Source of the DNA: Acidobacteriota bacterium
Lineage (GTDB): Bacteria; Acidobacteriota; Blastocatellia; RBC074
NCBI GenBank assembly: GCA_016196035.1
Contig: JACPYM010000123.1
Location: 1-64,000 of the forward strand
Reading direction: 5' to 3'
DNA length: 64,000 bases
The notes under the pieces were generated by a model that had not been told where the DNA came from, did not search any database, and saw only the letters and a list, made by a program, of their open reading frames with translations. This document shows, in pieces, positions 25,625 to 34,678 of this stretch (positions are counted from its first letter, which is position 1; each line of letters begins with the position of its first letter). The translations under genes were made by a program, and so were the position numbers.

Positions 25625-26788
25625 ATGAAGATGCCCGAACAACCGATCAACCGCCGCCGCGAAGAGTTTTCGACGCTCGCGTCTGGCATCCATTTGTTGA
25701 GCCACAGCCTCGGCCCAATGCCGCGCAGGGCGCGTGAAGCCATGCAAAGCTACTGCGATTTGTGGGAGCAACACACCAGCGAGGACGCCTGGGCGGCGCG
25801 TTGGTGGGAACTGTCCGAAGAGGTCGGCAACCGGCTGGCGCGCATCCTGGGCGGCGCGCCCGGTTCGGTGCAGGTGCAACCGAACGCTTCGGTGGCAATG
25901 TCGGCGGTCGCTTCGTGTTTCGATTTCAATGCGACACCGCGCAATAAAGTCGTTACGACGGCGCTCGATTTTCCTTCGATGGGTTACATCTGGGAGGCGC
26001 AACAACGGCTGGGCGCGCGTGTGCATGTTGTTCCGTCGGATGACGGCATCGGCGTGCCGCTCGAGCGCATTCTCGCAGCGATTGACGAAACGACGTGTCT
26101 GGTGGCGCTCTCGCACGTCTCGTATCGCAGTTCGTCTCGTGTGGACGCCCGCGCCCTGGTCGAACGCGCGCACGCGCAAGGCGCGCTGGTCTTGCTGGAT
26201 GTCTATCAATCGGCGGGCGCGGTGGAACTGGCGGCGGCGGATTGGGAGGTGGATTTCATGATTGGCGGCACGATCAAATGGCTCTGCGGCGGCCCGGCCT
26301 GCGGTTATTTGTACGTGCGGCCTGCTTTGCAAAACGAATTGCAGCCGCGCCTGACCGGTTGGATCGCGCACGCTGAACCCTTCGCCTTCGCGCACGCGGG
26401 CATGCATTACGCATCTGGCGCGCGCCGCTTCGCGCAAGGCACGCCGGGCATTCCCGGCTTGCATTCGTGTCTGGCCGGGTTGCAGTTGATCGAAGAGGTT
26501 GGTGTGCCGTTGATCGCGGCGGAGTCGCGGCGGCGCACGGCGCGGATGGTCGAATTCATGCAGGCGAAAGGCTGGCCGTTGCACAGCCCGGCGAATGTAA
26601 ATGAGCGCGGCGGCACGGTGATGTTGGGCGTTGCGGACGGGCCGCAGATGGTGGCGCGCTTGGCCGAGCACAAGGTTTTTGTGGATTGCCGTCCGGGCGT
26701 TGGGTTGCGCATGTCGCCGCACTTTTTTAATACCGATGAAGAGGTCGAGGCGGCCCTGGCCGTTCTGGCCGAGGTGCTGGGTGATTGA
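25625..26788 (+). CDS. Kynureninase-like class-V PLP enzyme
   Basis: A 387-aa PLP enzyme related to kynureninase: HLLSHSLGPMPRRAREAM at the start, NASVAMSAVASCF for phosphate binding, LVLLDVYQSAGAVEL with the Asp that pairs with the PLP ring, and the Schiff-base Lys in GGTIKWLCGG (K218). ARRFAQGTPGIPGL is the typical active-site Thr/Gly segment. Two ATGs lie at 25625 and 25631. Kynureninase splits 3-hydroxykynurenine or kynurenine; the lack of other tryptophan-pathway genes here makes a related beta-eliminating activity equally possible. Confidence 0.78.
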   Translation: MKMPEQPINRRREEFSTLASGIHLLSHSLGPMPRRAREAMQSYCDLWEQHTSEDAWAARWWELSEEVGNRLARILGGAPGSVQVQPNASVAMSAVASCFDFNATPRNKVVTTALDFPSMGYIWEAQQRLGARVHVVPSDDGIGVPLERILAAIDETTCLVALSHVSYRSSSRVDARALVERAHAQGALVLLDVYQSAGAVELAAADWEVDFMIGGTIKWLCGGPACGYLYVRPALQNELQPRLTGWIAHAEPFAFAHAGMHYASGARRFAQGTPGIPGLHSCLAGLQLIEEVGVPLIAAESRRRTARMVEFMQAKGWPLHSPANVNERGGTVMLGVADGPQMVARLAEHKVFVDCRPGVGLRMSPHFFNTDEEVEAALAVLAEVLGD

Positions 26789-26982
26789 TTGAGTTCCTGG
26801 GAATCGAGTGTTGCCCGCAACGCCTGTCTAGCTGTTTTGTCCCGCCCGCCAGGCGCGAAATCAGAACAATAAGGCCATTGCGTTCTAAATATCTGTCTCA
26901 TAGACTCTGCCGCCGAAACCCAAAACAAAATTGCAGTGCCGTCGCTTAACCGCAAGGCCGGTGGTCATTGCAAGCAGATTGG

Positions 26983-27117
26983 ATAGTGGCTCAAAGAGGA
27001 GAGGTCTGGCCGCGGATGAACGCTGGAAAACGCGGATCAGACATGTTCGCCAATTCAATTGATCTGCGTCGGTCGGCGTTGATCTGCGGCGTGGCTCTCT
27101 CCCCATTGACCCACTAC
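26983..27117. repeat. Dispersed GTAGTGG-ended repeat, copy 3 (inverted relative to copy 2)
   Basis: Matches the reverse complement of 12492-12626 with about six differences; starts ATAGTGG and ends CCACTAC. It lies in the 480-bp gap before the giant oxidase gene; the first 190 bp of that gap (26789-26982) hold nothing I can identify. The conserved leader shared with the next large gene begins a few bases after this repeat. Confidence 0.9.
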
Positions 27118-27122
27118 CGCAA

Positions 27123-27165
27123 ATTGTTCGTACCCCTCCAAAATGAATCTCCCACGGTGACTGGC
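27123..27165 (+). promoter_or_regulatory. Conserved leader upstream of NPCBM gene 1
   Basis: TTGTTCGTACCCCTCCAAAA followed by a less conserved stretch and GGTGACTGG. A nearly identical block occurs at 34518-34562 before the second NPCBM gene. Each lies about 110-155 nt before its start codon, and the DNA between differs. This suggests a common promoter/operator or structured leader. No clear -10 box is seen. Confidence 0.55.
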
Positions 27166-27268
27166 GGCTGTCAGTGGGTGGGCTTGGTTTGCCTGCAAAC
27201 GCGCTCCACTTTAATCCGCCTTCGCTAAAGCTCTCGCAGCAACACACACACTTCGGAGGGATCACCCC

Positions 27269-30200
27269 ATGGTCTCAGCACGGCTCACCCACGCTTGGCA
27301 ACGCATGTTCGCGCTGCTTTTCTGTTTCGGCTGGTTGCTGGTCAGCGGACAGCCATTTGGTTCCGGCCACACGTCCGCCCAACAAAAGAAAGCCCCGCCC
27401 AACACTGAGCATGTTTACCTGAGCGACCTGACGCCGGTGTATCAAACCAACGGCCGCGGCCCGGTCGAACGCGACCAGAGCAACGGCGGCGCGCAGGTGC
27501 TGGATGGCCGACCGCTGGCGATCAACGGCGTGCCGTACCGCAAAGGGCTGGGTATTGCGGCATACTCCGAAATCCGTTACGCACTGGATGGGCAATACGC
27601 GGCCTTGCGTGCCGACATTGGCGTGGCCGACGAAGCGGGCGCGCGCGGCTCGGTTGTCTTTCGTGTGTTGGTAGATGGCGTGAAGGTGTTTGAGAGCGGT
27701 GTGTTGAAAGGCGGCATGGCGGCGCAGCCGATTTCGATCAATGTGGCGGGCCGGAAGGAGTTGGTGTTGATCGTGCGCGCTGCCGGAGATGGCGACGAAG
27801 ATGATTCCGCCATCTGGGCCGAAGCACGGCTGGAAGTTGCGCCGGGCGGCGTTGCGTCTGTCGCCAATATGCCAGAGGGCAATGCGCCAGCGGCGAACGA
27901 CGGCGACGCCATGCCCGCGCATTCGCACGCGCCGGGCACAGTGGATGAAGATCACGTGGCGCACGATGCCGAGTTGGCGAAACGGGCGCGCAACTTCGCC
28001 GGGTTCATCACGCCCAAAGACATCGTGTATGCCGCCGCGCCGGAGCAACTGTCGCAACTGGGGTTGTGGAGCGGCGTGACGACGTGGCCGTTCGCCTTTG
28101 CCTCCGTCGCCACCTTGCCGGATGGCCGGTTGCTGGCTTGGGGTGGCAACAATCTGCGCTATTTCAATGGCGGCGCGAACACGTTTGCCGCGCTTTGGAA
28201 TCCCGCCAACAATCAAATTACTTCGATCAACAACGACGACCACAGCATGTTTTGCGCGATCCCGACGATGCTCGAAGACGGGCGCGTTTTCGTCAACGGC
28301 GGCGACGGCACGCGCGAACGGGTCAGCATCTTCGACTGGCGCACCAATCTGTGGACGCGCGCCGAAGATATGAACCGGGGCCGCTGGTATCCGGGCAGTG
28401 TGGCTTTGCCGAATGGGCAGGTCTTCACGGCGCTGGGCGAACCGGGCGATGTTTATCCCGAAGTGTGGACGGCGGGGCAGGGCTGGATGCTGTTAAACGG
28501 CGCGAACCTGCAAGCTCCCGTGCTGGATTTCCCCGGCTATCAAAACAACTGGCTGCCGTATTTTCATCTTGCGCCAAACGGCAACATTTTCCATTCCGGC
28601 CCGACGCAGCAGATGAATTGGATCAATCCCACGGGCAGCGGCAGCGTGGTGAGCGCGGGTCTCAACAACACCTGGTATCCCAAATATGGCGGCGCGGTGA
28701 TGTATGACAAAGGCAAGCTGCTGGTCACGGGCGGACAGATTGACGGCAACACTGTGGCCGCCACCAGTCTGGCGCAGGTGATTGACGTGAACGGCGCGAA
28801 TGCGACGCGCACACCGGTGGCGGCGATGCAATACGCGCGCAAATTCCATAACGCGCTGGTGCTGCCCAACGGCGAAGTCATGGTAGTGGGCGGCAATACG
28901 GTGGGCCAGGAATTCGACGATACCGGCACCGTGCTCGCGCCCGAAATATGGAATCCCGACACCGGCGTTTGGCGCACCGTCGCCGACATCGCGGTGCCGC
29001 GCAACTATCACTCGGTCGCGGTGCTGCTGACCGATGGGCGCGTCTGGTCGGGCGGCGGTGGCCTGTGCGATTGCGCGGCGGATCATCCCGATCATCAGAT
29101 TTTCACGCCGCCTTATCTTTACACGGCGGCGGGCACGCTGGCCGCGCGTCCGACCATCAGCAGCGCACCGGCCCAGGTCGTCGCGGGCCAAACGATCAGC
29201 GTGCAAGCCACCGCGAGCCTGGCGAAATTCAGCCTGATCAAATTCACGGGGCTGACGCATGATCTCAACTCCGACCTGCGTTACTTGCGCGTGCCGTTCA
29301 CCTCGCCAGCGAGCGGGCAGTATCAACTGACGCTGGATGGCAATCGCAACGTGCTGACGCCCGGTTACTGGATGCTGTTTGCGCTGAACTCAGCCGGCGT
29401 GCCGTCGGTCGCCAAAGTCATTCAGGTCGTGACGGCGTTGGGGCCGGTCGTGACGACGCCGGTCGTGCAGAACAGCACGCTCAACACCGCCGTCAGTTTG
29501 CAGGTGCGCGCCACCAGCCCGACCGGCGCAATCTTGAGTTACAGCGCGACCGGCTTGCCGCCGGGCACGAGCATCAACAGTCAAACCGGTGTTATTGCCG
29601 GCACGGTGACGCAAACCGGCACCTTCCGCGTGACGGTGACGGTCAGCGATGGCACCAGTGCGCAAGTCGCCTTCGACTGGTTTGTGCGCCGCCCCAATCT
29701 GGCGCAGGGCAAGCCGGCGACACAGGCTTCGATCTATGAAGTCGCCGCCGCCGGGCTGGCCGTGGATGGGAACACCAACGGCAATTACGCCGCCGGTTCG
29801 GTGTCGCATACCAACAGCGCCGCCGCCAACGATTGGTGGCAAGTTGATCTGGGCGCGACCTACACGATTGACAGCTTGCAATTGTGGAATCGCACCGATT
29901 GCTGCCAGTCGCGGTTGCAGAATTTCTATGTCTTTGTTTCGACGACCAACCAAACAGGCCGCAGTTTCAGCACGATTCTCAACGACGCGACGGTCTGGCG
30001 TTTTTATCAGGCGGCAACCGCGCCCAGTACGTTGAACATTCCGGGCGGCGTCAATGGCCGTTATGTGCGCGTGCAATTGGCGGGCACGAATTACCTGTCG
30101 CTGGCCGAGGTGCGCGCGTTCGGCGCGTTGCCGCAAGCCAATCGTCCGCCCGTGTTGGGCGCGCTGCCCCCACGCGTGAATTCGGTCGGCAACACGGTCA

Positions 30201-33200
30201 ACGCCACGCTCACGGCGACTGACCCCGATGGCGACACGCTGGCTTTCAGCGCGACAGGCTTGCCGCCCGGCGTCAGCTTGAGCAGTGCGGGTGTGTTAGC
30301 GGGCACAACAACGACGGCGGGCAATTACAACGTCAACGTCAGCGTCAGCGATGGCCGGGGCGGCACCGCGACAGGCAGCTTCACCTGGGCGGTGAATGCG
30401 CAACTGGCATTGAACGCCATCACGTCTACGCCAAAGCCCGTGAACAGCAACATCACCTACACAGCCAGCGCCATCAACGGCCTCAATCCGCGTTTCAAAT
30501 GGCTCTTCGGCGACGGCACGGCGGAGACGGCGTATGCGACGTCGGCCAGCGTGACCAAGAGTTTCGCGCAACCGGGTCTGTATGTCGTGCGCTGCACGGC
30601 CACCGATGATCGCGGCCTCGAAGTCGTCACGACCTTTGTGCAGGCGGTGCATCTGCCCAGCACGGCCAACCGTCCGGCGGTCTCGATGAACATTGTGCTC
30701 GAAGACCGCGCGGCGGCGAACGACCGGCTCTGGGTGGTCAATCAGGACAACGACACGGTCAGCGTCTTTGACGTCGTGACCAATGCCAAAGCCGCTGAGA
30801 TCGCCGTCGGCGCCGCGCCGCGCAGCCTGGCCATCGCGCCGAATGGCCGCGTCTGGGTGACGAACAAACGCGCGGCGACCATCAGCATCATTGACCCGGC
30901 GACGTTGACCGTCGCACAGACGTTGACGCTGCAATACGCCGCGCAACCCTTCGGCATCGCCTTTGGCGGCGGTGCGGCCTGGATTGCGCTCGAAGCAGTG
31001 GGCAAATTGATTCGGCTGGATGCGGTCACGGGCGCAGTGACAGGCACCGTGAACACCGGGCCGAACGTGCGCCACGTTTCAATCACCAGCGACGGCAGCC
31101 GCGTCTATCTCTCGCGCTTCATCTCGCCGCGCGTGCCGGGCGAAGAGACCGCCGCGCCGCAAGTCGCCAATGGCGGCGGCGAAGTGCTGGTCGTCAACAC
31201 CGCCACGCTGGCCGTCACGCAAACGATTCGCTTGCAACATAGCAACGAACCCGATGCCGAAAATTCCGGACGCGGGATTCCCAACTATCTGGGCCCGGCG
31301 GTCATCTCGCCCGATGGTGTGAACGCTTGGACGCCGTCAAAACAGGATAACCTGTTGCGCGGCACCTTACGTGACGGGCGCAATCTGACCTTTGACAGCA
31401 CGGTGCGCAGCATCACTTCGCGCCTCAACCTGACGACGAACGCCGAGGATTACGCCGCGCGCGTTGACCACAACAACGGCGGCATCGCCAGCACGGGGTT
31501 GTTTGATCGCACGGGCAATTACCTCTTCGTCGCGTTGGAAGGCAGTCGCGAGGTGGCGGTGCTTGATTCGTATGGCAAACGCGAGATCATCCGCGTCAAC
31601 GTAGGCCGCGCGCCGCAAGGGCTGGCTTTGTCGGCGGACGGGCAACGCCTGTTCGTCAGCAACTTCATGGAGCGCACCGTCTCGGTGCTCGATCTGACCG
31701 GCTTGCTCAATGGTGGCGCGCAAACTGTGCCGGTGCTGGCGACGCTCAATGCCGTGGCGACCGAACGCCTGACGGCGCAGGTGCTCAGCGGCAAGCAGCT
31801 CTTTTATGACGCCAAAGACCCGCGCCTCGCGCAGGATGCTTATTTGAGTTGCGCGTCTTGCCACAACGACGGCGGGCACGATGGGCGCGTGTGGGATTTG
31901 ACCGGCTTTGGCGAAGGCTTGCGCAATACCATCGCCTTGCAAGGGCGCGCGGCGGCGCACGGCTTTTCGCACTGGTCGGCGAACTTCGACGAGATTCAGG
32001 ATTTCGAGGGGCAGATTCGCAATCTGTCCGGCGGCACCGGCTTGATGACCGACGCGCAATTCAACACCGGCACGCGCAGCCAGCCGCTCGGCGACCGCAA
32101 GACCGGCGTCAGCGTTGACCTCGACGCGCTGGCGGCGTATGTGGCTTCGCTCAGCGCCTTCTCGCAAAGTCCGTATCGCAACGGCGGCACGTTGACGGCG
32201 GACGCCGTAACAGGCAAGCAAATTTTCCAGACAGCCAATTGCGCGCAATGCCATAGCGGCGTGCTGTTCACCGAAGCGCTGAACGGTACGCTGCGCAACA
32301 TCGGCACGCTCAAACCGTCGAGTGGCTCACGGCTGGGCGGGCCGCTGACGGGCATTGACACGCCGACGCTGCGCGACGTGTGGGCGACCGCGCCCTATCT
32401 GCACGACGGTTCCGCCGCCACGCTGGAAGAGGCCGTCAACGCCCACAATAACGTGACGATCAGTGCGACTGACCTGCCCAAGCTGGTCGCCTACCTGCAA
32501 CAAATCGGCAGCGAAGAGGCGAGTGCACCCGCAGCCAACCAATCCCCGACGGCCAGTCTGACCGCGCCAGCGAACAATGCGACGTTCACCGCGCCCGCCA
32601 CGATCAATCTGGCGGCGAACGCGGCGGATGGCGACGGCACCATCGCTCGTGTTGAGTTTTATCAGGGCGCAACGAAGCTCGGTGAAGACACATCTGCGCC
32701 GTACACCTTCGCTTGGACGAATGTGGCGGCGGGTTCGTATAGCCTGACCGCGCGGGCTGTTGATAACGGGAGCGCGAGCACGAATTCGACCGCCATCAAC
32801 GTGACGGTGACACCGGCGGGCGGCGGCGGCGTGCAGGATGTCATTTGGACGAGTCTCGTCAATACCACCGTCAGCGGCACGACGTTGCGCAAAACGGCGG
32901 GCAGCAATGAGGGCAGCCCGGACGGCAGCGCCAGTTCGCAACAAACGATTGCGAGCGGCGACGGCTATGTCGAATTCACCGCCACGGGGCCGAATGTGTA
33001 CCGCGCGGTGGGGCTGAATGGCGCTGACGCGCTCACTTCGTTTGACGCGTTGGATTACGCGGTCGTCTTCACCAACACGAACATCGCTGAATTCCGCCAG
33101 GCGGGCGCCTATCGCGGCGACACGTTTTTCGCCCTCAACGACGTGTTTCGGGTGGCGGTCGAAAGCGGCGTCGTGAATTTTTATAAGAACGGCGTGCGGC

Positions 33201-34141
33201 TGGCGAGCGGTTCCAGCGCGCCGGTTTATCCACTCAAGGCAGGCGCGGTGTTCACTTATCTCAACGGCGAAATCGCCGCCGCCAAAATCTCCGGCGGTGG
33301 CGGCGGTGGCGGCACTTGCACCTATTCCGTCGCGCCGCTCAGCTTGAGTTTCGCCACGGCGGGCGGCGCGGCGAATGTCAACGTGACCGCGCAAGCCGGT
33401 TGCGCCTGGACGGCCACGAGCAATGCCGCCTGGTTGACGGTGACGGCGGGCGCGAGTGGCACGGGCAACGGCGTGGTGAGCGTATCGGCGGCGGCGAACG
33501 CCGGCGCGCAACGCAACGCCGTCTTGACCGTGGCCGGGCAAAGCGTGGCGGTGACGCAAGCGGCGGCAGCGGCGACCGGCAACAACATCGTCTGGACGGA
33601 GTTGGTGAATACGATTGTGAGCGGCAACGTCTTGCGCAAGACGGGCGGCGCGAGTGACGGCACCTGGGATGGCAGCGCGGCTTCGCAGCAGTCGTTGGCG
33701 AGCGGCGCGGGCTGGCTCGAATTCACCGCGACCGGGCCACAGGTTTATCACGCCGTCGGCTTGAACGCCCAAGGCGCGTTGGGGAAAGAGAGTTCGATTG
33801 ATTTTGCGGTGGTGTTCACCAACGCCAACATCGCCGAATTCCGCGAAAACGGCGCTTATCGCGGCGACACCCTTTTCGTCACGGGCGATGTGTTCCGCGT
33901 GGCCATCGAAGGCACGAGTGTCAACTTTTACAAGAACGGCAGCCTGCTGGCGCAAAGCGCGACCGCGCCTGCCTATCCGATTCGTGCGGCAGCGGTCTTT
34001 GCCCAAGCCGGCGGCGAAGTGAGCAATGCCAAGTTGACGGCGGGCACGGTCGCGGCCAGCGGCTTCAATGTGACACCGTTGTTTTGGTGGCAGCGCGGCA
34101 AGGAATGGCTGGGTTCGTTGGTGGCGGTTTTGCTCCAATAG
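27269..34141 (+). CDS. Giant secreted multidomain oxidoreductase: NPCBM + copper-radical-oxidase-like + di-heme cytochrome c
   Basis: A 2290-aa protein with a signal peptide (about 1-37). Domains in order: NPCBM carbohydrate-binding (48-190); galactose/glyoxal-oxidase-like kelch propeller with C-terminal Ig-like domain (about 255-735); Ig (740-805); F5/8 type C discoidin (810-955); Ig (958-1045); PKD (1047-1130); YVTN-type beta-propeller (1150-1475); cytochrome c region with CASCH (1528-1532) and CAQCH (1658-1662); Big-type Ig (1759-1850); two copies of an unrecognised beta module (1856-2007, 2105-2257) around a BACON domain (2016-2097). Copper-radical ligands appear present: C329 (SMFC), Y374 (RWYP), Y580-H581, H664 (LTHD). 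It should oxidise an extracellular alcohol or sugar, with electrons perhaps passed to the hemes. Start follows GGAGG. Confidence 0.85.
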   Translation: MVSARLTHAWQRMFALLFCFGWLLVSGQPFGSGHTSAQQKKAPPNTEHVYLSDLTPVYQTNGRGPVERDQSNGGAQVLDGRPLAINGVPYRKGLGIAAYSEIRYALDGQYAALRADIGVADEAGARGSVVFRVLVDGVKVFESGVLKGGMAAQPISINVAGRKELVLIVRAAGDGDEDDSAIWAEARLEVAPGGVASVANMPEGNAPAANDGDAMPAHSHAPGTVDEDHVAHDAELAKRARNFAGFITPKDIVYAAAPEQLSQLGLWSGVTTWPFAFASVATLPDGRLLAWGGNNLRYFNGGANTFAALWNPANNQITSINNDDHSMFCAIPTMLEDGRVFVNGGDGTRERVSIFDWRTNLWTRAEDMNRGRWYPGSVALPNGQVFTALGEPGDVYPEVWTAGQGWMLLNGANLQAPVLDFPGYQNNWLPYFHLAPNGNIFHSGPTQQMNWINPTGSGSVVSAGLNNTWYPKYGGAVMYDKGKLLVTGGQIDGNTVAATSLAQVIDVNGANATRTPVAAMQYARKFHNALVLPNGEVMVVGGNTVGQEFDDTGTVLAPEIWNPDTGVWRTVADIAVPRNYHSVAVLLTDGRVWSGGGGLCDCAADHPDHQIFTPPYLYTAAGTLAARPTISSAPAQVVAGQTISVQATASLAKFSLIKFTGLTHDLNSDLRYLRVPFTSPASGQYQLTLDGNRNVLTPGYWMLFALNSAGVPSVAKVIQVVTALGPVVTTPVVQNSTLNTAVSLQVRATSPTGAILSYSATGLPPGTSINSQTGVIAGTVTQTGTFRVTVTVSDGTSAQVAFDWFVRRPNLAQGKPATQASIYEVAAAGLAVDGNTNGNYAAGSVSHTNSAAANDWWQVDLGATYTIDSLQLWNRTDCCQSRLQNFYVFVSTTNQTGRSFSTILNDATVWRFYQAATAPSTLNIPGGVNGRYVRVQLAGTNYLSLAEVRAFGALPQANRPPVLGALPPRVNSVGNTVNATLTATDPDGDTLAFSATGLPPGVSLSSAGVLAGTTTTAGNYNVNVSVSDGRGGTATGSFTWAVNAQLALNAITSTPKPVNSNITYTASAINGLNPRFKWLFGDGTAETAYATSASVTKSFAQPGLYVVRCTATDDRGLEVVTTFVQAVHLPSTANRPAVSMNIVLEDRAAANDRLWVVNQDNDTVSVFDVVTNAKAAEIAVGAAPRSLAIAPNGRVWVTNKRAATISIIDPATLTVAQTLTLQYAAQPFGIAFGGGAAWIALEAVGKLIRLDAVTGAVTGTVNTGPNVRHVSITSDGSRVYLSRFISPRVPGEETAAPQVANGGGEVLVVNTATLAVTQTIRLQHSNEPDAENSGRGIPNYLGPAVISPDGVNAWTPSKQDNLLRGTLRDGRNLTFDSTVRSITSRLNLTTNAEDYAARVDHNNGGIASTGLFDRTGNYLFVALEGSREVAVLDSYGKREIIRVNVGRAPQGLALSADGQRLFVSNFMERTVSVLDLTGLLNGGAQTVPVLATLNAVATERLTAQVLSGKQLFYDAKDPRLAQDAYLSCASCHNDGGHDGRVWDLTGFGEGLRNTIALQGRAAAHGFSHWSANFDEIQDFEGQIRNLSGGTGLMTDAQFNTGTRSQPLGDRKTGVSVDLDALAAYVASLSAFSQSPYRNGGTLTADAVTGKQIFQTANCAQCHSGVLFTEALNGTLRNIGTLKPSSGSRLGGPLTGIDTPTLRDVWATAPYLHDGSAATLEEAVNAHNNVTISATDLPKLVAYLQQIGSEEASAPAANQSPTASLTAPANNATFTAPATINLAANAADGDGTIARVEFYQGATKLGEDTSAPYTFAWTNVAAGSYSLTARAVDNGSASTNSTAINVTVTPAGGGGVQDVIWTSLVNTTVSGTTLRKTAGSNEGSPDGSASSQQTIASGDGYVEFTATGPNVYRAVGLNGADALTSFDALDYAVVFTNTNIAEFRQAGAYRGDTFFALNDVFRVAVESGVVNFYKNGVRLASGSSAPVYPLKAGAVFTYLNGEIAAAKISGGGGGGGTCTYSVAPLSLSFATAGGAANVNVTAQAGCAWTATSNAAWLTVTAGASGTGNGVVSVSAAANAGAQRNAVLTVAGQSVAVTQAAAAATGNNIVWTELVNTIVSGNVLRKTGGASDGTWDGSAASQQSLASGAGWLEFTATGPQVYHAVGLNAQGALGKESSIDFAVVFTNANIAEFRENGAYRGDTLFVTGDVFRVAIEGTSVNFYKNGSLLAQSATAPAYPIRAAAVFAQAGGEVSNAKLTAGTVAASGFNVTPLFWWQRGKEWLGSLVAVLLQ

Positions 34142-34151
34142 GGCAACGCGC

Positions 34152-34188
34152 AACCCGTACAGCAGACTGGCAGTCTGCTGTACGGGTT
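34152..34188. terminator. 17-bp perfect hairpin after the giant gene
   Basis: Arms 34152-34168 and 34172-34188 (AACCCGTACAGCAGACT) around a 3-nt loop, 10 nt after the stop codon. A very stable stem but no T-run, so either a terminator helped by Rho or another member of the intergenic palindrome population. Confidence 0.6.
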
Positions 34189-34517
34189 CCTCCATGCTCT
34201 TGCGCAAAAAATCTAACGCCTTGTTCGACAGGTGGCGCAGGTCGTGAGTATTGGTCTCTGGCGAGCGCGCTACGTTTGCTCAATCATGCGTGCTGGCTGT
34301 GCGGTGCCGGTTGAAAGAAGGCTGGCCTGAATTGGCGCAGCGCCAGTATTGACGGCCATTTTGCGCGTCGTAACGTTTTTCTTTCGCCTCCACTCTTGGG
34401 CGTAAACCCAAAACTTCTTTCCTGCTTTGGCAACCGGTTTGGCGAGAAAGAAAGGCCGGGAACGCGGCGTTCGTCCAAACGCGCAGACCTGGTTTGAGTG
34501 AACCCGTGCCGAAGCAG
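34189..34517. other. 330-bp gap without a supported gene
   Basis: Contains short Lys/Arg-rich open frames on the minus strand (for example a stretch reading SRPFFLAKPVAKAGKKFWVY) with no start, ribosome site or recognised family. They may be remnants of an old coding segment or chance frames. Nothing else is visible. Confidence 0.4.
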
Positions 34518-34562
34518 CTTGTTCATACCCCTCCAAAATTAGTGTCCAAAAGGTGACTGGTG
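34518..34562 (+). promoter_or_regulatory. Conserved leader upstream of NPCBM gene 2
   Basis: Begins CTTGTTCATACCCCTCCAAA and ends GGTGACTGG; it matches 27123-27165 almost base for base in the first 20 and last 9 positions. It lies about 117-160 nt before the ATG at 34679. The spacing and duplication point to shared control of the two large secreted proteins. Confidence 0.55.
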
Positions 34563-34678
34563 CAGTGCGCGGTGTGTGTGTGTGTAGACGTTTGTCCCTC
34601 AGTCTCGCCGTCAGCTTCACCAATCCAATTGGCAAAACGCCGTCCGCATTTTTAACCAGGTGTTCGGGAGAGCTATTT

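Noticed and set aside
32327-34207. 626-codon minus-strand frame opposite the giant oxidase gene
   Set aside because: Translation is Arg/His/Ala-rich without motifs and lies opposite Ig and BACON domains of a clear gene.
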